Made by a program: the position numbers and the translations under genes. The notes under the pieces are model-generated. The model was not told the origin of the DNA, made no database searches, and worked only from the letters and a program-made list of their open reading frames with translations. Below are positions 18,133 to 25,772 of a stretch of 33,098 bases of DNA, one piece after another (the first letter of the stretch is position 1; each line of letters opens with the position of its first letter). Origin of the DNA: Alphaproteobacteria bacterium (GTDB lineage Bacteria; Pseudomonadota; Alphaproteobacteria; Rickettsiales; UBA3002); assembly GCA_022841525.1 (NCBI GenBank), contig JALHRI010000021.1:1-33098 (forward strand), read 5' to 3'.

Positions 18133-18472
18133 GCTGGCAGTTCGATGGAACTGTGCCGGTATGAATGCCGTTCCCGTAGTGGACACGCCGCATTATCGCG
18201 GTGCTTTTCAATTTGATGAAGCCGCCGATATTGCCAAATTTCAATCACCTGAATCCTATCCGTTTGATCCCAATGCATTTCCAGAGTATGAACTTACTAT
18301 GACACATCAAAGCGGGAGTGCGCTTGATGAGCCATCATTAAATGCTAAGGCTTCGAACATTGCTGGGCGGCAGTATAATATTCCCAGTTTTATAGATGCT
18401 GAAACCGAAGCTGCTCTTATCCAAACAATGGATGATCCCCGTGTAAGATTAGTTAAGGGCAGAGGCGCTTAG
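18110..18472 (+). pseudogene. Decayed, fused remnant of a DUF2431 methyltransferase-alkB gene pair
   Basis: The frame opens after TAG 18107-18109 and ends at TAG 18470; the first ATG is 18161. VDTPHYRGAFQFDEAAD...SYPFDPNAFPEYELTMT matches the last part of the intact DUF2431 protein (VDSPHYHGAFQFDEAAE...SYPFEPSEFPGYEHTMT, gene at 30194-30946). Directly after, NIPSFIDAETEAALI matches YIPTFIEADTEAALI of the AlkB protein (30948-31553). In the intact locus these two landmarks are 262 bases apart and in different frames. Here they are 198 bases apart and in one frame, so a net 64-base deletion fused them. The SAM-binding half and the whole dioxygenase core are missing, so no enzyme is expected. Confidence 0.8.
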
Positions 18473-18661
18473 TATGCCATGGGAAATAAGAAACATTGGT
18501 GGTGGGTGCGTGCTGGGCACCGCACTCCTTCATGCATTTGAGGATGTTGCATCGAACATCAATAAACTATCTATGCCATCTATCTTATGCTAAGAACCCT
18601 TCTGTGCAAAAAGAATCAAAGACAAAGCACGTTACCATGCTTCGCAAGTCAGGACTTTCTC

Positions 18662-19402
18662 ATGCATGAGAAGAAAAACACCATCCTCGTTGTGGATGAT
18701 GAGCCGCAGATACAGAAAATGCTCGGCATCCTTCTGGATGTGCAGAATTACAAAATCGTCGAATGTTTGACGGGTAAGCAGGCCATTCGTATGGCGGCAT
18801 CGATCAAGCCTGACTTGATATTGCTCGATCTTGGCTTGCCGGATATGGATGGCAAGGAGGTCATCACCGCGATCCGCGAATGGTCGCACGTGCCGATGAT
18901 TGTGCTTTCAGCCTGTTCGCTCGATGATGAAATTGTGAGTGCGCTCAACATGGGCGCGAACGACTATGTGACCAAGCCGTTTAATGTCGAGGTGCTGCTG
19001 GCGCGGATCAATGCGACCTTACGCAGCAGTGCAGTGCGCGAAACCGGAGATGCTGAGTTGTGCAATGGCGCGGTGCGCATGGATTTGGTGCGGCATGAAG
19101 TGTTCGTGAATGATGTGCTTAAATCCTTTACGCCCAAGGAATATGACTTGCTGCGCTTTTTTCTGGTTAACCGCGGGAAGATGCTCACCCACAAAGAAAT
19201 CCTCAAAACGGTGTGGGGCGCGGCGCATGCAGAGGATACGACGTATCTGCGGGTGTATATCGGGCAGATACGCGAGAAGATCGAGGCAGATACTGCGCAG
19301 CCTCGGTTGATTGTTACGGAACCAGGGATTGGCTACCGAATGGAAGTGCTCGCCCACCAAAATTCTCAACACCACCTTTCAACCATCAGTCTGGATGCGT
19401 GA
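18662..19402 (+). CDS. OmpR/PhoB-family response regulator (KdpE-like)
   Basis: 246 residues from the ATG at 18662, which has AGGAC at suitable spacing; the frame is open to 18587 but the added residues are not receiver-like. The receiver domain shows ILVVDDE (acidic pair 12-13), phospho-acceptor Asp56 in LILLDLGLPDMDG, Ser83 and Lys105 in DYVTKPF. The C-terminal winged helix (about 150-235) has FTPKEYDLLRFFLVNRGKMLTHKEILKTVWG and LRVYIGQIREKIE, closest in pattern to KdpE. It binds direct-repeat DNA as a dimer once phosphorylated. No complete cognate kinase is adjacent; a hybrid kinase (22261-23814) and a solo HisKA protein (25441-25683) lie nearby. It is coupled to the P-type ATPase by a GTGA overlap, and it is a candidate reader of the 11-bp direct repeats found upstream of four nearby operons. 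Confidence 0.9.
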   Translation: MHEKKNTILVVDDEPQIQKMLGILLDVQNYKIVECLTGKQAIRMAASIKPDLILLDLGLPDMDGKEVITAIREWSHVPMIVLSACSLDDEIVSALNMGANDYVTKPFNVEVLLARINATLRSSAVRETGDAELCNGAVRMDLVRHEVFVNDVLKSFTPKEYDLLRFFLVNRGKMLTHKEILKTVWGAAHAEDTTYLRVYIGQIREKIEADTAQPRLIVTEPGIGYRMEVLAHQNSQHHLSTISLDA

Positions 19403-21273
19403 AACTATCCTCTACACTGCCGATTGCTTCAACGTTCCACATTGCGCTGCTGATTGCTGCCCTGCTTTCCATTGCGCTGCATTTTGTGTTGGGCAGTGCG
19501 AATCTGCCAGCGGTTGCGAGCATGGCGGCGGCAGATATTCCGTTGCTTTCAGTGATGATCATGGGCGGCATTCCGCTACTGATTCAAATTGGTGTTAAAC
19601 TATTCAAAGGCAGTGTTGGTGCAGATTTTTTGGGCGCGATTGAGCTGGTAGCCGCCGCACTGCTCGATCAATATCTCGCAGCTATTCTCATTATCATCAT
19701 GCTTTCGGGCGGCCAGGCGCTGGAGGCCTATGCGATGCGCAAGGCATCCTCGGCGCTGCGTGCGTTGTCGGATCGAATGCCTTCCAAAGCGCATCGCAAG
19801 CATGGTGCGAAGGTAGAAGAAATTGCCCTCGCGGATATTGCCATTGGCGATGAGATTGTGGTGTTCCCGCATGAGACTGCGCCGGTGGATGGCGTGGTGG
19901 TGGAAGGCCACGGCACGATGGATGAATCGTATTTAACGGGTGAGCCCTACCACGTGTCGAAGGCCCCGGGTGCGGCAGTGCTCTCTGGTGCAATCAACGG
20001 CGAAGCAGCACTGACCATTCGTGCCGAAAAAATCGCGCATGATTCGCGCTACGCGCAGATCATGGAAGTGATGCAGGAGGCTGAACAGAAGCGCCCACAG
20101 CTGCGCAGGCTCGGCGATCAGCTGGGCGGCGCATTCGCCGTCTTTGCGCTGATTGTATCTGGCATCGTCTGGTGGGTAACGGGGGATGCGCTGCGGTTCC
20201 TTTCCGTGCTGGTGATTGCCACCCCGTGCCCACTGATTATTGCCATACCGATTACCACCATTGGTGCGATTTCAATGGCGGCGCGGCTTGGGATCATTAT
20301 CAAAGACCCCACAGCGCTCGAGCGGCTACCCACGTGCCGCACGGCGATCTTCGATAAAACCGGCACACTGACTTATGGCAAGCCGGAACTCACCGAAATT
20401 TTACCAGCGGCTGGCTTGAGTGCCGATGATATTTTAGGGCGCGCCGCCAGCCTTGAGCATTATTCCAAACACCCGCTGGCCAGCGCCATCATACAGGCTG
20501 CCGAAAAAGCAAAGCTGGTGCTGGTTGAAGCGGCGCGTGTTTCCGAGAAGCCTGGACAGGGTCTAACCGGCATGGTGGCAGGGCATGAAATTGCCGTTAC
20601 CAGCCGCAAAAAACTATTGCAGCTGCAACCAGAATTAATATTGCCCCCCACCGCTGCGGGGTTAGAGAGCATCATCGTGATGGACGGGAAATATGCTGCC
20701 ACACTTCGTTTCCGCGATGCACCGCGCGCCGAGGGCAAATCCTTTATTGGCCATCTTACGCCCGCACACCAGTTCAACAAAATCATGTTGGTGTCAGGTG
20801 ATCGCGAATCGGAAGTGAGTTACCTTGCAGAACTGCTGGGCATTAAAGAAACGCTGGCCTCGCAAAGCCCCGAGCAAAAAGTGGCGATCGTGCGTAAGGA
20901 AACGGCCAAAGCGCCGACGCTGTTTATGGGAGATGGCATTAACGATGCGCCCGCGCTCGCATCCGCCACGGTGGGCATTGCCTTTGGCCAGCACAGCAGC
21001 GTTACCGCTGAGGCCGCCGGTGTTGTTATCATGGAGAACTCTCTCGCCAAGGTCGATGAGCTGCTGCATATCAGCACGCGATTGCGCCTGATTGCGATGC
21101 AAAGTGCTTTGGGTGGCATGGCGCTCTCGCTTATCGGCATGGGCTTTGCGGCAGCCGGAACTATCAGCCCTGTGCAGGCCGCGTTGTTTCAGGAATGTAT
21201 CGACGTGCTGGCCATTTTCAATGCGCTACGCCTGAGCCTTGGCGAGCGCATCAAGACGGATATGAACCGCTGA
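19399..21273 (+). CDS. P1B-type metal-translocating ATPase with TPCP motif
   Basis: 624 residues if started at the GTG 19399, which overlaps the upstream TGA; upstream codons in this frame only shadow the response regulator. Motifs: actuator TGEP (180-183), membrane metal site TPCP (275-278), phosphorylation site DKTGT with Asp319, the P1B hallmark HP dipeptide (EHYSKHPLASAI) and GDGINDAP near residue 511. Hydrophobic stretches lie at about 10-32, 47-70, 88-103, 245-262, 268-292 and two near 575-605. There is no N-terminal HMA domain and no CxxC. TPC in place of CPC or SPC is the signature of the poorly characterised P1B-5 group, linked to nickel and iron in Sinorhizobium Nia; no C-terminal hemerythrin domain is present. 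Metal is unproven. Transcription is probably joined to the regulator gene. Confidence 0.88.
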   Translation: MKLSSTLPIASTFHIALLIAALLSIALHFVLGSANLPAVASMAAADIPLLSVMIMGGIPLLIQIGVKLFKGSVGADFLGAIELVAAALLDQYLAAILIIIMLSGGQALEAYAMRKASSALRALSDRMPSKAHRKHGAKVEEIALADIAIGDEIVVFPHETAPVDGVVVEGHGTMDESYLTGEPYHVSKAPGAAVLSGAINGEAALTIRAEKIAHDSRYAQIMEVMQEAEQKRPQLRRLGDQLGGAFAVFALIVSGIVWWVTGDALRFLSVLVIATPCPLIIAIPITTIGAISMAARLGIIIKDPTALERLPTCRTAIFDKTGTLTYGKPELTEILPAAGLSADDILGRAASLEHYSKHPLASAIIQAAEKAKLVLVEAARVSEKPGQGLTGMVAGHEIAVTSRKKLLQLQPELILPPTAAGLESIIVMDGKYAATLRFRDAPRAEGKSFIGHLTPAHQFNKIMLVSGDRESEVSYLAELLGIKETLASQSPEQKVAIVRKETAKAPTLFMGDGINDAPALASATVGIAFGQHSSVTAEAAGVVIMENSLAKVDELLHISTRLRLIAMQSALGGMALSLIGMGFAAAGTISPVQAALFQECIDVLAIFNALRLSLGERIKTDMNR

Positions 21274-21281
21274 GGCAACTG

Positions 21282-21464
21282 CTACCGCGATGGATCCACT
21301 GTGCGGCCAGTGATGAGGCGATAGATCAGGCTGGCAACAAACAGCAGGACAAAAATTCCGGCGAGGAATTTAGCAATCCCTGCGAAGTCCGCAGCCAAGC
21401 CGCCAAAGCCAAATACAGCAGCAAGTACGGCCAGAATAAAAAATGTGATGACATAATTTAACAT
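21282..21464 (-). CDS. DUF1328 (YtjA) small membrane protein
   Basis: 60 residues: MLNYVITFFILAVLAAVFGF and GGLAADFAGIAKFLAGIF followed by LLFVASLIYRLITGR. This is the typical two-helix DUF1328 pattern. The start is preceded by AAAGGA on the minus strand. Such proteins are common in stress and stationary-phase gene sets of proteobacteria, with no known biochemical activity. It follows the 21477 gene by twelve bases and is probably the last gene of that unit; it converges with the P-type ATPase gene only eight bases away, with no obvious hairpin between them. Confidence 0.9.
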   Translation of the reverse strand: MLNYVITFFILAVLAAVFGFGGLAADFAGIAKFLAGIFVLLFVASLIYRLITGRTVDPSR

Positions 21465-21476
21465 AAAAAATCCTTT

Positions 21477-21914
21477 CTAGTCGTCGGGTGTATTATTCAT
21501 ATCTTCAGGCCAGATGAAGCGAATGCGAACAGTCTTTCCATTCACCATGTTCACCGTCTTTTTCTTCGTTTGATCATCAGAGAAACCCTCTATGATATAT
21601 CTGCCTTTAGGCAGATTCGCGTAGAAGAGTGGCCCACTGGTGGCATCCAGCAGCACGTTATGCTGCATGTCGCTGATCACAATGCGGGTATCTCCTGAGA
21701 AATGGCCAGATTGATCGGCGTTCAAGATGCGCAAATTATAGTTCGCCTGTGTGGCTTGCAACGCTTCGCTCTCCTCTTTACCGACACCGCCCGACACATA
21801 CGCAATGCCGTTTTGCTCATACACTGGCAGCACATTCTCTTGCGCGGCTACTGGTGAGTAGGACATGGCTGCCAGCGCAATCGCCGCGAGCATGGCATGA
21901 TGTATTAGCGCCAT
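21477..21914 (-). CDS. Secreted or periplasmic hypothetical protein
   Basis: 145 residues. The N-terminus is a classical signal peptide (hydrophobic AMLAAIALAAMSYSPVAAQ, cleavage after AAA/AQ near residue 24). The mature part is beta-rich: VLLDATSGPLFYANLPKGRY followed by IIEGFSDDQTKKKTVNM, a pattern like carboxypeptidase-regulatory/PEGA folds, in which a short domain binds or spaces at the cell wall. No catalytic residue is apparent. The start overlaps the end of the upstream lipoprotein gene by ten bases, so both are translated from one message that begins downstream of the repeat site at 22234. Confidence 0.7.
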   Translation of the reverse strand: MALIHHAMLAAIALAAMSYSPVAAQENVLPVYEQNGIAYVSGGVGKEESEALQATQANYNLRILNADQSGHFSGDTRIVISDMQHNVLLDATSGPLFYANLPKGRYIIEGFSDDQTKKKTVNMVNGKTVRIRFIWPEDMNNTPDD

Positions 21915-22150
21915 ACGGGTTTACCGAGATCAACATCTTTTTTCTTGGTCAGACCACCTGCTGCTGCGCCCACGGCGCCGCCGATGATAGCACCTGTGCC
22001 TGCGTGACCGCCGACAACAGCGCCGGTTACCGCGCCAACGCCAGCGCCAATGGCACCGCCGCTTAAGGCGCGGTCACCGGTGCTTTCACCACAAGCAGTG
22101 AGCAAGGTGAGTGCGGTAAACATCACCGTCGCTGTTTTTATATGTTTCAT
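21905..22150 (-). CDS. Glycine-zipper lipoprotein
   Basis: 81 residues; GGAG precedes the start. Signal peptide with lipobox LLTAC (Cys20) predicts lipid attachment. The rest is a glycine zipper: GGAIGAGVGAVTGAVVGGHA followed by GTGAIIGGAVGAAAGG, resembling the YMGG/OmpA-like Gly-zipper found in outer-membrane lipoproteins such as SlyB or PcP. Likely sits in the outer membrane or periplasm and contributes to envelope integrity. First gene of a unit with 21477 and perhaps 21282; an 11-bp direct repeat lies 84 bases upstream of its start. Confidence 0.85.
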   Translation of the reverse strand: MKHIKTATVMFTALTLLTACGESTGDRALSGGAIGAGVGAVTGAVVGGHAGTGAIIGGAVGAAAGGLTKKKDVDLGKPVWR

Positions 22151-22233
22151 AGAATTCTCCGTAAAGATTGGGGGTTAAGTGCCTGCACCGTAGAAGGAGT
22201 TTTGCAAAGTTGCTGCAGGAGAAAATGGCGGAT

Positions 22234-22253
22234 GCGTAAGGGCGGCGTAAAGG
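22234..22253. promoter_or_regulatory. 11-bp-period direct repeat, site 1 (upstream of the glycine-zipper lipoprotein)
   Basis: On the plus strand GCGTAAGGGCG (22234-22244) is followed directly by GCGTAAAGG (22245-22253), giving half-sites with exact 11-bp period. On the strand of the controlled gene it reads TTTACGC then CCTTACGC, about 84 bases before the start codon. Three related sites occur upstream of other minus-strand units. The arrangement matches OmpR/PhoB-family binding sites; the binder is inferred. Confidence 0.6.
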
Positions 22254-22260
22254 CCGGTGC

Positions 22261-23814
22261 TCACGCCGCTGCGAGTGGTGTGGGCGTCAGATATTTACTA
22301 AGGATCGCCTGTATCTGGTGAGGGTTAAAAGGCTTGGCGATATAGTCATCCATACCAACGCTCTGGCATTTTTCGCGGTCACCTTTCATAGCGTGTGCCG
22401 TCATTGCGATGATGGGCACGGGTGCCATATGGTTTGCTTGCTCAAAGCCACGAATATATTTGGTGGTTTCATACCCATCCATCACCGGCATTTCTACATC
22501 CATCAAAATAATCGAGTATTTGCCTTCAGCAAAACGCTCCACGGCCTCTTGCCCATTACGCGCGACTTCATAGCGATAGCCAAAATGGTTAAACATAATG
22601 GTCGCTACCAGCACATTCGGCTCATAATCCTCTACCAGCAGAATTGGTAGCCGCCGCGCATTTGCCTGCATGTCCAGATAGATAATATTTTCCTGATAGT
22701 GCCTCTCGGCATCGCTTTCTGTTGCCTGTACTGGAAGGCTTAAATGCAGCACGAACGAGGAGCCTTTTCCTACCACACTGGTCACCGTGATCTCACCGCC
22801 CATGCGCTGCGCCAGCGCTTGCGAAATGGCAAGGCCAAGCCCTGTGCCGCCATATTTGCGGGTGATGGAGGAATCTGCCTGCACAAACTTGCCAAAAATC
22901 AGGCCGATTTTATCCTGGGCAATGCCGATGCCCGTATCCGTCACCGTCACCGTAATTGACTTTTTCCCATTGCCCTTGCCGCCATTGGCAAACAGCACGG
23001 AAACGCTGCCATGTGGTTCGGTGAACTTCACCGCATTACCTACCATGTTCAGCAAGATCTGGCGAATGCGTCCGCTATCACCGATATAGGTTTTGTAAAG
23101 ACCGGACTCATAATGCACCATCAAGTTCACATTTTTTTGTTTCGCGCGCACCGACATCACGCTCACCACCTGATCGAGCAGTGCGGTCATGGAAAAAGGC
23201 GCATGCTCAAGCGCAATATCCTCTGATTCCATTTTATCAATATCGAGCAAATCATTAATCAGACGCATCAACCCATCGGCGCTGGTGTGCAGCACATCGA
23301 TGCATTGTTTCTGCTGCGCGTCGAGTTTGGTGGTTTGTAAAATATGGGCGAGGCCGATAATGGCGTTCATCGGCGTGCGTATTTCGTGGCTCATATTGGC
23401 CAGAAAATCTGACTTTGCTTGATTGGCTTTTTCAGAAATATAGGCGGCATGTTCGGCCGATGCTTGCCCTTCCTGCGCATGATGAATCGCATCTTCGACC
23501 CGCTTCTGCGTTTTATTGGCCAGATGCCGCCTGGCGTCGGCATTAACCCTTAATTTTTGAGCCTCATCCACATTATAGGTGGCTAAATCTTCCGCCACCA
23601 CGCGCAGCTTCTCTGCGCGAGCGGTCGTCTCTTCTTTGGCCATGCGCTGGATGTAAATATATACCAGAATGACGGCGAAGCACATTCCGTCAATGAACAG
23701 CGCTTGGGCCCGGTACGCCCCCCCATCATCGTAAGACATGACAAGGCGTAGTGCGCTCATACCTAAAATAATATACAGCACATAATCGAGTAAAAGTTTT
23801 TTGAACTGCGCCAT
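22261..23814 (-). CDS. Hybrid sensor histidine kinase
   Basis: 517 residues. Two membrane helices (about 7-26 and 38-57) with almost no loop for ligand binding are followed by a coiled coil (60-135). Then come HisKA with [11 protein letters not shown] (His143), an HATPase_c domain with VGNAVKFTE (N box), DTGIGI (G1) and [11 protein letters not shown] (G2), and a C-terminal receiver with LLVEDYEPN, phospho-acceptor Asp439 in [12 protein letters not shown] and KPF. The BarA/ArcB-like layout lacks an Hpt domain, so phosphate would have to pass to a separate Hpt protein. With no periplasmic domain it probably senses the membrane or a cytoplasmic signal. Thirteen bases downstream of the small membrane gene 23828; likely same transcript. 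Confidence 0.92.
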   Translation of the reverse strand: MAQFKKLLLDYVLYIILGMSALRLVMSYDDGGAYRAQALFIDGMCFAVILVYIYIQRMAKEETTARAEKLRVVAEDLATYNVDEAQKLRVNADARRHLANKTQKRVEDAIHHAQEGQASAEHAAYISEKANQAKSDFLANMSHEIRTPMNAIIGLAHILQTTKLDAQQKQCIDVLHTSADGLMRLINDLLDIDKMESEDIALEHAPFSMTALLDQVVSVMSVRAKQKNVNLMVHYESGLYKTYIGDSGRIRQILLNMVGNAVKFTEPHGSVSVLFANGGKGNGKKSITVTVTDTGIGIAQDKIGLIFGKFVQADSSITRKYGGTGLGLAISQALAQRMGGEITVTSVVGKGSSFVLHLSLPVQATESDAERHYQENIIYLDMQANARRLPILLVEDYEPNVLVATIMFNHFGYRYEVARNGQEAVERFAEGKYSIILMDVEMPVMDGYETTKYIRGFEQANHMAPVPIIAMTAHAMKGDREKCQSVGMDDYIAKPFNPHQIQAILSKYLTPTPLAAA

Positions 23815-23827
23815 GATGGTGAGTGTC

Positions 23828-24175
23828 CTAATCTGTCATGAGGCCTTCGGTGAAAGAGTCTAGTGTATCCATCAGTGGTGATTTTTTTGGGAGGCGATGT
23901 AGCCCCTTAAGTTGCCAGACTATCACGGCAATGAGCATTCCGGTAATGAATAGCGCGCCACAGCTAATATAAATCAGGGCAAGCGTGGGTGGTACTTCTT
24001 GGTTGAGCAAGGCAATATGTCCGTTTATCAGGCCGCCAATCAGTATCGCTCCCACCATGATGGCGGTGGTGATGACAAGGCCGAGCAGTACTATAAGGCG
24101 TGAGAACAGCCGGATTAGCAGACTCTTGCCACCGGCACGTTGAATGATGGTAATGATGGCAAGCAGCTTTTCCAT
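23828..24175 (-). CDS. Two-helix membrane protein, unknown
   Basis: 115 residues starting after AGGA. Strong hydrophobic helices at about 25-50 ([20 protein letters not shown]) and 62-88 ([20 protein letters not shown]), then a soluble tail to residue 115. No known domain recognised. It lies directly upstream of the two-helix sensor kinase and may be its membrane partner or signal input; this is inferred only from adjacency. Confidence 0.65.
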   Translation of the reverse strand: MEKLLAIITIIQRAGGKSLLIRLFSRLIVLLGLVITTAIMVGAILIGGLINGHIALLNQEVPPTLALIYISCGALFITGMLIAVIVWQLKGLHRLPKKSPLMDTLDSFTEGLMTD

Positions 24176-24192
24176 AAAAATAATCCTGCTTC

Positions 24193-24270
24193 TTAAATGA
24201 TACCGAAAATATTGAGCAGTATGACAATGCTAATGGGGACACCAAATAACCAAAGTACAACGCTCCGCAT
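24193..24270 (-). CDS. 25-residue hydrophobic peptide
   Basis: A short reading frame, ATG at 24270, TAA at 24193-24195, coding MRSVVLWLFGVPISIVILLN then IFGII. GGGGAA lies five bases upstream. A single transmembrane helix with a central G-V-P is predicted. It resembles small membrane peptides found among alphaproteobacterial stress genes (the DUF3309 protein nearby shares the style but not the sequence). Eighteen bases separate it from the next gene on the same strand. Coding status rests on the ribosome site, the composition and the spacing. Confidence 0.55.
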   Translation of the reverse strand: MRSVVLWLFGVPISIVILLNIFGII

Positions 24271-24289
24271 ATAATTCCCCATATAGCAC

Positions 24290-24327
24290 TTCGTCATTGC
24301 AGGAAATTTATGCCCCACAATGACGAA
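24290..24327. repeat. Inverted repeat with 10-bp perfect arms
   Basis: TTCGTCATTG (24290-24299) and CAATGACGAA (24318-24327) are exact inverse complements with an 18-base loop. The arm sequence is like the TCAT/ATGA ends of dispersed intergenic palindromes found in many proteobacteria. It lies between the 25-residue peptide gene and the DUF883-like gene, where it could also end or stabilise a transcript. Confidence 0.6.
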
Positions 24328-24345
24328 CATGAGATTTGCAATAAA

Positions 24346-24594
24346 CTAGCGGCGCAGCAATGCACCGAGCAACACGCCTACGCCAAGCGCGACCATGCTG
24401 GAACGCACAGGATTGCTTCGGATTTCTGTGCCAACATAGTCGCGGGCATGAGAGAACTCATCGCTTGCGCGATGCAACATACTGCGCACGTTGCGTCCGG
24501 CGTGATGCGCCGCATCGTGCAGGCTTCCGCCTATGTCGCAAGTGCCATCTTTTAAGTTAATCGTACTGGTCTCTTTGGTAGGTGAAGTAAACAT
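24346..24594 (-). CDS. DUF883/ElaB-like membrane-anchored protein
   Basis: 82 residues, AGGAAG before the start. The middle is amphipathic helix (SLHDAAHHAGRNVRSMLHRA), followed by EIRSNPVRSSMVALGVGVLLGALLRR. This short C-terminal glycine-rich membrane anchor ending in LLRR is the hallmark of the ElaB/YqjD/DUF883 family, whose E. coli members associate with inactive ribosomes at the inner membrane in stationary phase. Fits with the neighbouring stress proteins. Confidence 0.8.
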   Translation of the reverse strand: MFTSPTKETSTINLKDGTCDIGGSLHDAAHHAGRNVRSMLHRASDEFSHARDYVGTEIRSNPVRSSMVALGVGVLLGALLRR

Positions 24595-24618
24595 GATGCT
24601 CTTCCTTTTGGTGAGTGG

Positions 24619-24777
24619 TTAAATGCGGCCGGTGAGTAGTAAAATAATGAGAATAATCACGATCAGTCCTGTGCCGCCGCTGGGGTAATAACCCCAGTTT
24701 TTACTATGCGGCCAGGTTGGTAGCGCTCCTACTAAAACAAGAATAAGAACGATGAGTAAAATGGTCGAAAGGGTCAT
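24619..24777 (-). CDS. DUF3309 small membrane protein
   Basis: 52 residues, ATG at 24777 with AGGAGA upstream. The sequence runs MTLSTILLIVLILVLVGALP, then TWPHSKNWGYYPSGGTGLIV and a closing hydrophobic segment ending LLLTGRI. LPTWPHSxxWGYxPSGG between two hydrophobic segments is the DUF3309 signature, found almost only in proteobacteria and often near other envelope-stress genes. Biochemical function unknown. It lies 24 bases upstream of the DUF883-like gene and 26 bases downstream of the lipoprotein gene at 24804, all on one strand. Confidence 0.9.
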   Translation of the reverse strand: MTLSTILLIVLILVLVGALPTWPHSKNWGYYPSGGTGLIVIILIILLLTGRI

Positions 24778-24803
24778 AAAATCTCCTGAGTACTCGCGTG
24801 TAA

Positions 24804-25253
24804 TTAGCCACCGTAAATCACGTAAGCACCAGCAGGTACGCGCGATTTAATGGCATCGCACGATTCAATAGCGGGTTGATTGGCAGGTACGCGGTTGGTG
24901 AACCAAACACGGCACATACCGCGCTGCGGGAACATGTTTTGTGGCACATTGATCGGATTGTCGCTGATGCTATAATCACCGTTATGGTCATAAAAACCGG
25001 AGCGCTCATAGGTGGTGCGGTAAGGTGCATAATTCCCGTGAGCCGATGAATCATATTCACGAATCTGGTCGGAATTATCGTTCACTTTTCTTCCTGGTTC
25101 ATGACGCGCCTGCGTCGTGCCGTAGGGTGTCTCACCAGCAATAAAGTTGCCTTTATTGTCGTAATAGCCTTTGCCTGCACCGCATGCAGTGAGCAACGAC
25201 GCACATGCCAACAATGTTAGTGTGCGTGTTGTAGAAAAACGAATGGTATTCAT
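24804..25253 (-). CDS. Lipoprotein, unknown
   Basis: 149 residues from the ATG at 25253, which follows AAAGGAG; a start nine codons earlier lacks such a site and would spoil the signal peptide. Lipobox LLTACG (Cys near 24) predicts a lipoprotein. The mature protein contains two similar short stretches, KGYYDNKGNFIAGE and SGFYDHNGDYSISDN, suggesting an internal repeat of a small beta motif, and ends with two Cys in a possible disulfide (CRVWF and ESCDAIKSR). No known family recognised. An 11-bp direct repeat lies 76 bases upstream. Confidence 0.75.
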   Translation of the reverse strand: MNTIRFSTTRTLTLLACASLLTACGAGKGYYDNKGNFIAGETPYGTTQARHEPGRKVNDNSDQIREYDSSAHGNYAPYRTTYERSGFYDHNGDYSISDNPINVPQNMFPQRGMCRVWFTNRVPANQPAIESCDAIKSRVPAGAYVIYGG

Positions 25254-25328
25254 AAAAACTCCTTTGGTGTGTGAAGCCAAGGGAGTGACACTATCGTCGC
25301 AAATTTACGACAGGTGTTGATTGCTGTA

Positions 25329-25347
25329 ACGTAAGGAAGCCATAAAT
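25329..25347. promoter_or_regulatory. 11-bp-period direct repeat, site 2 (upstream of lipoprotein 24804)
   Basis: Plus strand ACGTAAGGAAG (25329-25339) followed by CCATAAA (25340-25346). The first half-site is close to the consensus GCGTAAGG, the second is weaker. Position is 76 bases before the start codon, like the other three sites. Weakest of the four. Confidence 0.45.
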
Positions 25348-25349
25348 TC

Positions 25350-25440
25350 TTGTCATCGCGTGTCCAAGCACAGCTGTGCGAGAAATAGATACGGGATCCA
25401 GAAAACTAAAAATGATTCCCGCCTTCGCGGAAATGACAGA
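25350..25440. repeat. REP-like intergenic palindromic element
   Basis: Begins TTGTCATCGCG and ends GCGGAAATGACAGA, with GGGATCCAG and GATTCCCGCC inside. The pairing TGTCAT/ATGACA at the ends and the GATTCCCGCCTTCGCGGAAA hairpin resemble the dispersed intergenic elements seen in many bacterial genomes. It separates the 25253 lipoprotein promoter region from the HisKA protein gene. Single copy in this window apart from the smaller relative at 24290. Confidence 0.5.
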
Positions 25441-25683
25441 TTATGGCTTAACTTTATCCAGCATTGCTGAAAATAAGAAATCTAGCCGATATGCCTCTAT
25501 AAGCGCTGTTTTAACCAGCGCACTCTGCTGCTCGGGCGAGAGGATCGTGCCCATCTGTTCAAGCGTTTGCAGCGCGCCCATGATACATGTCAGTGGCGTT
25601 CTTAAATCATGCGCGACCGATGAAAACACTTTCGCCTGCAACTGCGTGCGCATCTGTTCAGCATCTGGTGCTTCTGTGCTCAT
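25441..25683 (-). CDS. Solo HisKA (dimerisation/phosphoacceptor) domain protein
   Basis: 80 residues. FSSVAHDLRTPLTCIMGALQ is an H-box with phospho-acceptor His and the DLRTPLT form typical of KdpD-like kinases. The remaining helix (SALVKTALIEAYRLDFLFSA) completes the hairpin, and the protein ends there, with no ATP-binding domain and no sensor. The start has no clear Shine-Dalgarno, and the next ATG is residue 11. It could be a remnant of a longer kinase, a phosphotransfer protein or a kinase inhibitor. Downstream sequence is a REP-like element and shows no continuing ATPase frame. Confidence 0.65.
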   Translation of the reverse strand: MSTEAPDAEQMRTQLQAKVFSSVAHDLRTPLTCIMGALQTLEQMGTILSPEQQSALVKTALIEAYRLDFLFSAMLDKVKP

Positions 25684-25723
25684 GGTGTATTATGTTCGGT
25701 GTTAAGCAAAATAACCACAAACA

Positions 25724-25753
25724 AATACGCCACCTCACGGGAGATGGCGTATT
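25724..25753 (-). terminator. Rho-independent terminator of the yfdX unit
   Basis: AATACGCCA (25724-25732) and TGGCGTATT (25745-25753) pair perfectly. After a C/A mismatch the stem continues CTC/GAG around a short loop. On the minus strand the stem is followed by TTTGTTTGTGG. It lies 20 bases beyond the YfdX stop codon. Confidence 0.75.
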
Positions 25754-25772
25754 GCGTGCCTGATACGAAGTA

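Noticed and set aside
18474-18593. 39-codon frame starting ATGCCATGGG.
   Set aside because: No ribosome site, no recognisable pattern, and it lies in the decayed region before the response regulator.
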